Shown here piece by piece: positions 1-6,900 of a DNA stretch of 6,900 bases. The notes under the pieces were generated by a model. That model worked only from the letters and a program-made list of their open reading frames with translations, was not told the DNA's origin and searched no databases. The position numbers and the translations under genes are program-made. Each line of letters starts with the position of its first letter. Position 1 is the stretch's first letter. Source of the stretch: Dehalococcoidia bacterium (GTDB taxonomy: Bacteria; Chloroflexota; Dehalococcoidia; SM23-28-2); NCBI GenBank assembly GCA_022866185.1, contig JALHUG010000274.1, forward strand, positions 1 through 6,900, given 5' to 3'.

Positions 1-660
1 CTCTGGGACGCCCACTGCGAGCTCGGCCGTCGTGTTGATGAGACATCGGCAACTGAGTGCGTGCCCGGCGGGCGCGACTGCTGGCTCCAGACCTACCAGC
101 CGGCAAAGGCCGTGCTAGCTGGCGTGGCTGTGCAGGCTCAGCCCCCCGCTGCGGAGGCCGCGCCGCCTGCAGTCCAGGCAGAGGCCGAATCTTCTATCGC
201 GGAGGTGATCGATCACCTCAACATCGTTTTCGAGAGACGTTACAAGCAGAGACTGATCCCGATCCAGCATGCCCGCTCGATCGCGGATTTGATGGGCGAC
301 TGCGGCACCGACGACGTTCTGCAGCACAAGCTTCAAGTGGCCGCTAGCCTTCTGAAGGATATGAACCTGAAGGGGCTCCTGACGCACGAGGAGGTGAAAG
401 GATGCCAAGGCCCAATAGACCTGCTAGCATGCTTGGCAACTCGCGATTTCCCTGGTCTTGAAGACCACCACCTGAAAGATCTCCGAAACATCAACAAGCT
501 GGCGGCTGGCTACCCCAGGCATGCGACGGTCAAGAACATGGAGCGAGCGCACGCGGAACTGGGGCTGCCCTATCCAGTGACGGACTACGCGAAGGCCTGG
601 GAAATAGTCAGGGAAACGTTCATCCAGAGCCTCCGCCAGATCGCTCTCCACCTGGGTTGA
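1..660 (+). CDS. Hypothetical protein, C-terminal part (5' end outside window)
   Basis: The frame is open from the first base to a TGA at 658-660, giving 219 visible residues. A GTG at 61 could be taken as a start, but it has no Shine-Dalgarno sequence and the frame stays open upstream, so the gene most likely begins before the window. Visible order: a short stretch with three Cys (bases 16-18, 58-60, and a GRDCW motif near 70-84), an Ala/Pro-rich linker (about 130-190), then a charged, probably all-helical domain to the end, with no membrane segment. I recognise no family and see no catalytic motif. The protein-like composition (Leu, Ile, Asp, Lys spread along helices) argues that it is real. 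Codon use is less GC-biased than in lepA next door, with AGA Arg codons at 235 and 250, so an accessory or transferred origin is possible. It is convergent with lepA. Confidence 0.6.
   Translation, partial: LWDAHCELGRRVDETSATECVPGGRDCWLQTYQPAKAVLAGVAVQAQPPAAEAAPPAVQAEAESSIAEVIDHLNIVFERRYKQRLIPIQHARSIADLMGDCGTDDVLQHKLQVAASLLKDMNLKGLLTHEEVKGCQGPIDLLACLATRDFPGLEDHHLKDLRNINKLAAGYPRHATVKNMERAHAELGLPYPVTDYAKAWEIVRETFIQSLRQIALHLG
202..219. repeat. 18-bp perfect palindrome
   Basis: GAGGTGATCGATCACCTC is a perfect inverted repeat with no spacer. It lies in frame inside the hypothetical gene and encodes E-V-I-D-H-L. It could be a protein-binding site or simply a by-product of the codons; nothing else in the sequence points to a function. 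Confidence 0.5.
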
Positions 661-665
661 TGGAC

Positions 666-2489
<1,824 letters not shown>

Positions 2490-2498
2490 GTCAGGGCT

Positions 2499-2528
2499 AT
2501 CGTAGCATGAGGCGAGACGCGGCTTCAA
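2499..2528 (-). promoter_or_regulatory. Candidate lepA promoter, near-leaderless
   Basis: On the minus strand TTGAAG (2528-2523) is followed after 18 nt by TACGAT (2504-2499); each hexamer matches the sigma70 consensus at 4 of 6 bases. A start 7-8 nt past the -10 would fall near 2491-2492, leaving only 2-3 nt before the lepA ATG at 2489. That fits the missing Shine-Dalgarno sequence. The match is moderate and could be chance. Confidence 0.35.
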
Positions 2529-2552
2529 TGCGGGGGGCCTGCCGCCGAAGCT

Positions 2553-2583
2553 GCCCGCGGTTGGGAAACGCCAACAAGCGGGC
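2553..2583. repeat. GC-rich hairpin upstream of lepA
   Basis: GCCCGC (2553-2558) pairs with GCGGGC (2578-2583), and GTTGG (2560-2564) with CCAAC (2571-2575). The stems are separated by a small internal loop and capped by six bases. No T-run follows on either strand, so it does not look like a standard terminator. It lies between the two divergent promoters and could form in a longer lepA transcript or act as an insulator; function unknown. Confidence 0.5.
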
Positions 2584-2629
2584 GCGGCCACAGATATCTC
2601 GCTAGCTGGAATTTAGGCAGCAAAACCCC

Positions 2630-2647
2630 TTGACAATGTTACGTCAA
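2630..2647. promoter_or_regulatory. Inverted repeat over the -35, possible operator
   Basis: TTGAC (2630-2634) and GTCAA (2643-2647) form an exact inverted repeat with an 8-nt spacer. The left arm is the -35 of the rightward promoter. The right arm read on the minus strand is TTGACG, another -35-like hexamer. The repeat could bind a dimeric regulator or be two back-to-back -35 elements. Confidence 0.35.
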
Positions 2648-2659
2648 TAGGTGTATATA
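2630..2659 (+). promoter_or_regulatory. Sigma70-type promoter facing the secreted-protein gene
   Basis: A perfect TTGACA at 2630-2635 is followed after 18 nt by TATATA (2654-2659). TATAGT (2656-2661) is an alternative -10 at a 20-nt spacing. The start point would be near 2665. The next credible start codon downstream is at 3074, so this promoter would give a leader of about 400 nt or drive a separate small RNA. Confidence 0.6.
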
Positions 2660-2665
2660 GTGGCC

Positions 2666-3073
2666 TCGGTAACCCTCAATACAACAGTGCCATGGCTGTC
2701 CGACCGAGGCGGTGGTGAGCTGCCGGGAAAGCACACTCCCCGGCCTCAGGGCGGTGACGGAGAGTCGGCGGCGATGTGTCGTCGATTCTATTTTGGTGGG
2801 CCTAGCGGGGCGGAAAGGAGGGCGGCGGGGAGAGCGAGAGGCGAATAGAAAGGCCCAGCGACGGGCATCGCCGGGCGTGGCAAGCAGGCGGCGGTCACCA
2901 CCCCTCGCCATATTTATGGTACGCCATGGTGCATTGCTGATCAACCGTGCGAGCCGGTAGAGGCGGTGGGGGGGACGTGTCAGCGCGAAGGTCGTGGAAG
3001 CGAGGTGGTGTCGAAGAGCGATGCAAGGTGATGGAGACAACGAGGATGATTCATTTCGGGAAGGAGGCTGCAA
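2666..3073 (+). other. Long structured 5' leader or unrecognised noncoding RNA
   Basis: About 408 nt from the predicted start to the ATG at 3074. The plus strand is purine-rich and shows several stem-loops. One is GCCGGG/CCCGGC (2722-2727 with 2739-2744), extended by TGAG/CTCA (2716-2719 with 2745-2748). A second is GCCC-GCGA/TCGC-GGGC (2853-2876). A third is a nested set at 2896-2931. GGTGAC (2753-2758) could also pair long range with GTCACC (2894-2899). No internal terminator with a T-run is seen, which favours a leader reading into the gene over a free small RNA. No known riboswitch was recognised. Confidence 0.4.
3061..3067 (+). promoter_or_regulatory. Strong ribosome binding site
   Basis: AAGGAGG lies 6 nt before the ATG at 3074. 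It is the best Shine-Dalgarno match in the window and fixes the start of the secreted-protein gene. Confidence 0.9.
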
Positions 3074-4588
3074 ATGAAAACCATAGGCAAGCTGATACGG
3101 ATGCTCGTCCTGATCCTGCCCCTGATGGTCGGCGGGTTGTCGGTCAGGGCAGCCAGTGAGGAAGACATAGAGGCTTCGATCGAGAGCGGACTGCAGTGGC
3201 TGGCCGCTCAGCAGCAGCCGGACGGGTGCTGGTACGGCTGGTCGACACCAGCAGATACCGGTCTGGCTACCTGGAAGTTCGAGGAGCGGGCGACAGAACT
3301 GCTCCCTCCCCTTGACCCGTTTGATCCCGCCTATGTGTACCATTCCCAGGTGGAGAATGGCCTGGACTGCATATTCTCCATGGTTCAGGAAAGCGGCGGG
3401 CTTGTGTGGCTTCCCGGCCTTTCGACATACGAAACCGGGATAGACATGATCGCGGTAGCCGCAAGCCGGGCGCCCTCCAGGATCGTGTCAGTCCCGGGGA
3501 GCCCTGTCGACGGCTGGACCTACCAGCAGGTCTTGGCAGGGATGCTGGACTGGATGGAGGACGCCCAGAACGACGGCACGCCGGGATGCGAGTGTGACGA
3601 AGGTGGCTGGACGTATGGTGCCAACGGAGCCTGCTCGTCCGACCAGTCCAACACCGGCTACGCCACGATGGGGGCCGGTTTCGCCACCGCCCCCGTTCTC
3701 GGTTTCGGGCTTTCCCTGGACCCCAACGTCTTGGCGAAGCTGGGCATCTTCATGGACAACGTTCAGAGGGCCGATGGGGGTTCAGATTACAACTCCTGCG
3801 GGCTGTGGAACCAGAGCAACACGCTGAGGACAGGGAACCTTCTCTACGAGATGGCCCTGGTAGGAAGGCCTGTAGACGCCCCGACCGTACAGGCGGCCGT
3901 GGGCTTCATTGAAGCGCACTGGAGTGACACTTGCGATCCAGGTTGGCAGGGCGACTACCAGGCGACGTTCACGATGACCAAGGGGCTTCAGGCCTTTGCG
4001 GGCCGTTTGGACACACTTCCTGTGGTCGGCGACTGGTTTGACCAGACTTCCACCTACATTGTTGACCACCAGAACCTGGACGGCTCCTGGGGACCGGGCT
4101 GCGGTTTCGGTGCGGGAGACCCCGTCCTGGTGACGTCCTGGGCGCTGCTGAGCCTGGAACCCACAGCCTTCATTCCGCCCAACCAGCCGCCCGATTGCAG
4201 TGCCGCCGCGCCCAGCATCGGCGAGATCTGGCCGCCCAATCACAAGATGGTCGGCGTGAACGTCCTCGGTGTCACCGACCCCGAGGGTGCCCCAGTCAGC
4301 ATCGTCATCACCGGCATCACCCAGGATGAGCCAGTCAACGGCCTGGGCGACGGTGACACCTCACCCGACGGGGCAGGCGTCGACACCGACACGGCCCAGG
4401 TACGGGCCGAGCGCGCCGGCACGCCCAAGGTTCCTGGCAACGGCCGTGTGTACCACATCCACTTCAAGGCCAGCGACGACATGGGCGGAGCCTGCTCTGG
4501 CGTCGTGAAGGTAGGCGTGCCCCACGACCAGCGGCGTGGGCATGTGATTGTGGATGGTGGAGAGCTGTACGACTCTACTCTGCCCTAA
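3074..4588 (+). CDS. Secreted alpha/alpha-toroid (prenyltransferase/squalene-cyclase-like) protein with C-terminal WPPNHK domain
   Basis: 504 residues, reaction unknown. Residues 1-26 are a Sec signal peptide: basic MKTIGKLIRM, hydrophobic LVLILPLMVGG, and SVRA before a likely cleavage. Residues about 32-362 hold six helix-pair repeats (starting near 35, 91, 152, 220, 271 and 319), as in alpha/alpha-toroid proteins. The first and last carry QW motifs, GLQWLAAQQQPDGCW (39-53) and QNLDGSW (333-339), and GGWTYGANGACSSDQSNTGY (177-196) looks like a prenyltransferase repeat. The DxDD acid motif of squalene-hopene cyclase is not seen, so cyclase activity is doubtful. A proline-rich linker (367-374) leads to a domain with IWPPNHKMV (385-393), QDEP (417-420), an Asp/Gly-rich loop (425-440) that could bind calcium, and VPHDQ (482-486). 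This domain recurs at the end of secreted proteins. There are ten Cys, an even number that suits disulfides outside the cell. No anchor, dockerin or sorting motif is seen. A binding or structural surface protein is my best inference. Confidence 0.88.
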   Translation: MKTIGKLIRMLVLILPLMVGGLSVRAASEEDIEASIESGLQWLAAQQQPDGCWYGWSTPADTGLATWKFEERATELLPPLDPFDPAYVYHSQVENGLDCIFSMVQESGGLVWLPGLSTYETGIDMIAVAASRAPSRIVSVPGSPVDGWTYQQVLAGMLDWMEDAQNDGTPGCECDEGGWTYGANGACSSDQSNTGYATMGAGFATAPVLGFGLSLDPNVLAKLGIFMDNVQRADGGSDYNSCGLWNQSNTLRTGNLLYEMALVGRPVDAPTVQAAVGFIEAHWSDTCDPGWQGDYQATFTMTKGLQAFAGRLDTLPVVGDWFDQTSTYIVDHQNLDGSWGPGCGFGAGDPVLVTSWALLSLEPTAFIPPNQPPDCSAAAPSIGEIWPPNHKMVGVNVLGVTDPEGAPVSIVITGITQDEPVNGLGDGDTSPDGAGVDTDTAQVRAERAGTPKVPGNGRVYHIHFKASDDMGGACSGVVKVGVPHDQRRGHVIVDGGELYDSTLP

Positions 4589-4613
4589 AGCCGCAAACTC
4601 GCATAGCTGAAGG

Positions 4614-4643
4614 AGAGGGCCTCCCATCTACGGGGGGCCCTCT
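4614..4643. terminator. Hairpin terminator shared by convergent genes
   Basis: AGAGGGCCTCCC (4614-4625) pairs with GGGGGGCCCTCT (4632-4643), 12 pairs with one G-U, around a 6-nt loop. It sits 25 nt after the secreted-protein stop and 22 nt beyond the oppF stop. The T-tract is weak on the plus strand (TCTTCCT) and poor on the minus strand, so termination may be partial or need factors. Position and stem strength support a bidirectional role. Confidence 0.7.
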
Positions 4644-4665
4644 TCCTATCGCCGTCTGACTTGTC

Positions 4666-5697
4666 CTACACCCGGTGGCAGGCCACCCAGTGCTCCTTGG
4701 CGCTGGTGCGCACGTTGCGCCAGTCGGGGATGACGGTGCGGCAGCCGTGGGCGTCGCTGGCGATGGGGCAGCGGGTGTGGAAGACGCACCCCGGCGGCGG
4801 CCGCATCGGGCTGGGCACGTCGCCGGTCAGGATGATGCGCTCTCGCTTGGCCTCCACCTCCGGGTCGGGTATGGGGATGGCCGAGAGCAGGGCCTTGGTA
4901 TAGGGGTGGAGAGCGTTCTCGTACAGCTCCAGCCGGTCAGCCAGCTCCATCAGCTTGCCCAGGTACATCACCACCACCCGGTCGCTGATGTGGCGCACCA
5001 CCGACAGGTCGTGGGCGATGAACAGATAGGTGAGGTTGAACTGGGCTTGGAGCTCCTCCAGCAGATTGATGATCTGAGCCTGAATGGAGACGTCCAGGGC
5101 CGAGATGGGCTCGTCGCAGACGATGAAGCTCGGCTGCACCGCTAGGGCGCGGGCGACGCCGATGCGCTGGCGCTGGCCGCCGCTGAACTCGTGGGGGTAG
5201 CGGTTGGTGTAGTAGGGGTTGAGGCCGACGACGCGCATCAGCTCCTGCACCCTCTCCCGTCGCTCCCGGCGCCCGCGAGCCAGGCCGTGCACGACCAGCG
5301 GCTCGCCGATGATGCTGCCCACGGTCATGCGGGGGTTTAGGGAGGCGTAAGGGTCCTGGAAGATCATCTGCATGCGACGGCGCATGCGGCGAATCTCGCC
5401 GCCCTTCATCGTGGTGAGCTCATGCCCTTCGAAGGTGATCCCGCCGGATGTGGGTTGGTGCAGCATGATGATGCAGCGCCCGGTCGTGGTCTTGCCGCAG
5501 CCGCTCTCGCCCACCAGCCCGAGGGTCTCCCCCTGCCTGATGACGAAGGAGATGCCGTCCACAGCCTTGACGTCGGCTACCTTGCGCTGGAAGAGGATGC
5601 CGCTGATCACGGGGAAGTACATCTTCAGGTCGCGCACGTCCAGCAGGACATTGTTCTGCCGCCCGACGCTTGTGGTGGCGATGTCTTCGCTGGTCAT
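4666..5697 (-). CDS. oppF: Peptide-type ABC importer ATP-binding protein, OppF/DppF type
   Basis: 343 residues, normal for OppF. It is one of two different cytoplasmic ATPases that power import of oligopeptides or dipeptides (relatives carry nickel or glycosides, so the substrate is not certain). Walker A GESGCGKTT (63-71), Q-loop Gln114 in MIFQDPYASLNP, signature FSGGQRQR (171-178), Walker B FIVCDEP (191-197), D-loop SALD, switch His229. The C-terminal oligo_HPY region (LHPYTKALLSAIPIPDP, then PPGCVFHTRCPI) carries Cys304, 310, 319 and 340, the pattern reported to bind an iron-sulfur cluster in some relatives. The ATG at 5697 is chosen over upstream codons because they overlap oppD and because GAGGA lies 9 nt before it. 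It starts 11 nt after the oppD stop, whose TGA overlaps this ribosome site, so the two are cotranslated. It is the last gene before the terminator. Confidence 0.94.
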   Translation of the reverse strand: MTSEDIATTSVGRQNNVLLDVRDLKMYFPVISGILFQRKVADVKAVDGISFVIRQGETLGLVGESGCGKTTTGRCIIMLHQPTSGGITFEGHELTTMKGGEIRRMRRRMQMIFQDPYASLNPRMTVGSIIGEPLVVHGLARGRRERRERVQELMRVVGLNPYYTNRYPHEFSGGQRQRIGVARALAVQPSFIVCDEPISALDVSIQAQIINLLEELQAQFNLTYLFIAHDLSVVRHISDRVVVMYLGKLMELADRLELYENALHPYTKALLSAIPIPDPEVEAKRERIILTGDVPSPMRPPPGCVFHTRCPIASDAHGCRTVIPDWRNVRTSAKEHWVACHRV

Positions 5698-5708
5698 GGG
5701 GCAGTTCC

Positions 5709-6710
5709 TCAGGCGGGAGCCGCTGGCTTGGCAGCCTTGCCCACCCGCGGCCACTCCCAGCAGGCGCTGTAGTGGTTGGTGGCCGCTAGCAGGAGGGGTG
5801 GCTCCTCCAGGCATTTCTGCACGGCGAACTTGCAGCGCGGCCGGAAGGCGCAGCCCTGGGGCATATGAATGAGATCGGGCGGGAAGCCCTCGATGGGCTC
5901 CAGCCTCTCCTTGCGCGCCTGGTCGAGGCGGGGCACCGACTTGAGCAGGCCCACGGTGTAAGGATGATGGGGATCGCCGTAGAGTTTGCGGGCCGCCGCT
6001 GACTCCACGATCTTGCCGGCATACATCACATAGACTCGGTCGGCGTAGCGGGCCACGACCCCCAGGTTGTGGGTGATAATGACAACCGCCGTCCCCAGCT
6101 CACGGGTCAGGCGGGTCAACAGCTCCAGGATCTGGGCCTGAATGGTCACATCGAGGGCGGTGGTGGGCTCGTCGGCCAGGAGGAGCTTGGGGTTGCAGGA
6201 GAGGGCCATGGCGATCATCACCCGCTGACGCATGCCGCCGGAGAACTGGTGGGGATAATCGCCGATGCGGGCCTTGGCCTCGGGGATGCCCACCATCTCC
6301 ATGAGCTCGATGGCCCTATTGTTGGCGCTACGACGATCCATCCTCAGGTGCAGCTCCAGGCTCTCGGTGATCTGGCGGCCGATGGTAAGGACAGGGTTGA
6401 GAGAGGTCATGGGCTCCTGGAAGATCATGGCGATGCGGTTGCCACGGACGTGGCGGATCGCATCCCCGCTTGCCTTCAGCAGGTCATCCCCTTCGAAGAT
6501 GACCTCGCCGCCCACGATCTTGCCCGGCGGGTCGGGGATAAGCCTGAGGATAGCCAGGGCGCTCACCGTCTTGCCACAGCCGCTCTCCCCCACCAGACCG
6601 ACGATCTCCCCCGTCTGCACGTCGTAGCTGATGCCATCCACCGCCTTGACCACACCGTCGTCGGTGAAGAAGTAGGTCTTGAGGTCCTTGACCTGGAGCA
6701 GAAGGGCCAT
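5709..6710 (-). CDS. oppD: Peptide-type ABC importer ATP-binding protein, OppD/DppD type
   Basis: 333 residues, the usual OppD/DppD size; partner ATPase of OppF in a heterodimer below the membrane permeases. Walker A GESGCGKT (41-48), Q-loop Gln98 in MIFQEPMTSLNP, signature FSGGMRQR (156-163), Walker B LLLADEP (176-182), TTALD D-loop, switch His214 in ITHN. The oligo_HPY tail has HHPYTVGLLKSVP (248-260) and MPQGCAFRPRC, with Cys287, 293, 300 and 317 spaced like the iron-sulfur-binding Cys of some family members, then a low-complexity end (KAAKPAAPA). The ATG at 6710 has GGGAGG 4 nt upstream. The frame runs on to 6788, but that part is antisense to nothing and simply translates tRNA-Leu. Together with oppF it forms a two-gene unit; permease and solute-binding genes are not in the window. 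Dipeptide versus oligopeptide specificity cannot be told. Confidence 0.93.
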   Translation of the reverse strand: MALLLQVKDLKTYFFTDDGVVKAVDGISYDVQTGEIVGLVGESGCGKTVSALAILRLIPDPPGKIVGGEVIFEGDDLLKASGDAIRHVRGNRIAMIFQEPMTSLNPVLTIGRQITESLELHLRMDRRSANNRAIELMEMVGIPEAKARIGDYPHQFSGGMRQRVMIAMALSCNPKLLLADEPTTALDVTIQAQILELLTRLTRELGTAVVIITHNLGVVARYADRVYVMYAGKIVESAAARKLYGDPHHPYTVGLLKSVPRLDQARKERLEPIEGFPPDLIHMPQGCAFRPRCKFAVQKCLEEPPLLLAATNHYSACWEWPRVGKAAKPAAPA

Positions 6711-6719
6711 GCAACCTCC

Positions 6720-6738
6720 CCTAAGGCGTCGTCTTAGG
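6720..6738 (-). repeat. Hairpin between tRNA-Leu and oppD
   Basis: On the minus strand CCTAAG (6738-6733) and CTTAGG (6725-6720) form a perfect 6-bp stem with a 7-nt loop. It starts 8 nt after the tRNA CCA end and directly abuts the oppD ribosome site (GGAGG, 6719-6715). No T-run follows, so it is not a classic terminator. The run of five C at 6741-6745 (minus strand) could also pair with the G bases of the ribosome site, closing it. Confidence 0.55.
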
Positions 6739-6746
6739 CCGGGGGT

Positions 6747-6831
6747 TGGTGGGGAAGGGGGGACTCGAACCCCCACGCCTTGCGGCACATGATCCTAAAT
6801 CATGCTCGTCTACCAATTCCGACACTCCCCC
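6747..6831 (-). tRNA. tRNA-Leu (anticodon UAG)
   Basis: 85 nt including an encoded CCA (6749-6747). Acceptor GGGGGAG pairs with CTTCCCC (one G-U). The D arm has TCG/CGA and GG in the loop. The anticodon stem is CATGA/TCATG around TTTAGGA, giving anticodon TAG at 6797-6795. The long class II variable arm is GCC-GCAA-GGC, and the T arm is GGGGG-TTCGAGT-CCCCC; the discriminator is A. Class II shape with this anticodon is leucine, reading CUN codons. Its 5' end is 2 nt from the preceding tRNA-Lys. Confidence 0.96.
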
Positions 6832-6833
6832 CT

Positions 6834-6900
6834 TGGGGGGCCGCCCGGGACTCGAACCCGGAACCCGCGGATTAAGAGTCAGCTGCTCTTCCGATTGAGC
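6834..6900 (-). tRNA. tRNA-Lys (anticodon CUU), 5' nine bases outside window
   Basis: 67 of about 76 nt are visible, from D-stem position 10 to the encoded CCA (6836-6834). D stem GCTC/GAGC, anticodon loop CTCTTAA with anticodon CTT, variable GGGTT, T arm CCGGG-TTCGAGT-CCCGG, 3' acceptor strand GCGGCCC. Two oddities: the anticodon stem GCTGA/TCCGC has a U-C mismatch at 29:41, and the discriminator base reads C, where A or G would be expected for lysine. The missing 5' strand should read close to GGGCCGC. The rest is canonical, so it is probably functional. Confidence 0.88.

Larger units (their letters stand above)
2490..3073. other. 584-nt region without a convincing protein gene
   Basis: This gap between divergent lepA and the secreted-protein gene holds a candidate lepA promoter, a hairpin at 2553-2583, a rightward promoter at 2630-2659, and a G-rich stretch with several stem-loops from about 2666. 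The open frames inside it start at GTG or ATG codons without good ribosome sites, and their Arg/Gly-rich translations look like noncoding GC-rich DNA. I could not match it to tmRNA, RNase P RNA, SRP RNA, or a cobalamin or c-di-GMP riboswitch by eye. It also contains a run of seven G at 2968-2974. Confidence 0.7.

Noticed and set aside
2490..2591. N-terminal extension of lepA to a GTG at 2591
   Set aside because: The extra 34 residues do not resemble LepA, and the family N-terminus starts at the ATG at 2489.
2712..2960. 82-residue Arg-rich frame in the leader region
   Set aside because: It has a GTG start without a good ribosome site, low-complexity Arg/Ala/Gly composition, and no domain; two other overlapping frames look equally random.
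2968..2974. Run of seven G as a possible phase-variation tract
   Set aside because: It is outside any coding frame and not between promoter elements, so slippage has no evident effect.
2660..3073. tmRNA, RNase P RNA, SRP RNA, cobalamin or c-di-GMP riboswitch
   Set aside because: None of their conserved core motifs could be found by eye on either strand.
2639..3343. 234-residue minus-strand frame
   Set aside because: It overlaps the signal-peptide region of the secreted protein, lacks a ribosome site, and reads as Arg/Pro/Ser-rich noise.
3074..4588. Squalene-hopene cyclase assignment
   Set aside because: QW motifs are present, but the DxDD motif was not seen in the toroid, the protein is secreted, and it is shorter in the toroid part than true cyclases.
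5370..5387. GCATGCG/CGCATGC inverted repeat
   Set aside because: It lies in oppF where a run of Arg and Met codons (RMRRRMQM) explains it.
6711..6788. Upstream extension of OppD into the tRNA region
   Set aside because: It would translate tRNA-Leu; the ATG at 6710 has its own ribosome site and the family N-terminus.

Overview
This is a GC-rich bacterial chromosomal window, mostly ordinary housekeeping and transport genes around one accessory secreted-protein gene. The organism cannot be fixed from the sequence. The high GC, the style of the LepA and Opp ATPases, and a secreted protein ending in a WPPNHK-type domain would fit Chloroflexota or a similar environmental lineage; this is an impression, not a result.

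Layout from left to right. (1) Bases 1-660 (+) hold the C-terminal part of an unrecognised protein whose reading frame runs off the left edge. (2) It converges on lepA (666-2489, -), encoding the ribosomal GTPase EF-4; the two stop codons are 5 bases apart. (3) Bases 2490-3073 (584 nt) have no convincing gene. They contain a candidate near-leaderless lepA promoter, a GC-rich hairpin, a good sigma70-type promoter facing right (TTGACA-N18-TATATA) with an inverted repeat over its -35, and about 400 nt of G-rich, hairpin-bearing sequence that is either a long 5' leader or an unrecognised RNA. (4) Bases 3074-4588 (+) encode a 504-residue secreted protein: signal peptide, six alpha/alpha-toroid-like repeats with QW motifs (prenyltransferase/squalene-cyclase fold class, but with no DxDD acid motif seen), a proline-rich linker, and a beta-type WPPNHK domain. 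(5) A strong hairpin at 4614-4643 separates it from two convergent minus-strand genes, oppD (5709-6710) and oppF (4666-5697), the paired ATPases of a peptide-type ABC importer. No permease or binding-protein gene accompanies them in the window. (6) Two minus-strand tRNA genes, tRNA-Leu(UAG) and a partial tRNA-Lys(CUU), lie directly upstream of oppD. They are only 2 bases apart and both encode CCA. The 36-nt gap between tRNA-Leu and oppD is nearly filled by a hairpin and the ribosome binding site, which suggests that the tRNAs and oppDF share a transcript.

I found no mobile element, CRISPR array or recognisable defence system. The parts most worth a second look are the leader region plus secreted toroid protein (2630-4588), and the tRNA/opp junction with an oddly built tRNA-Lys (6711-6900).
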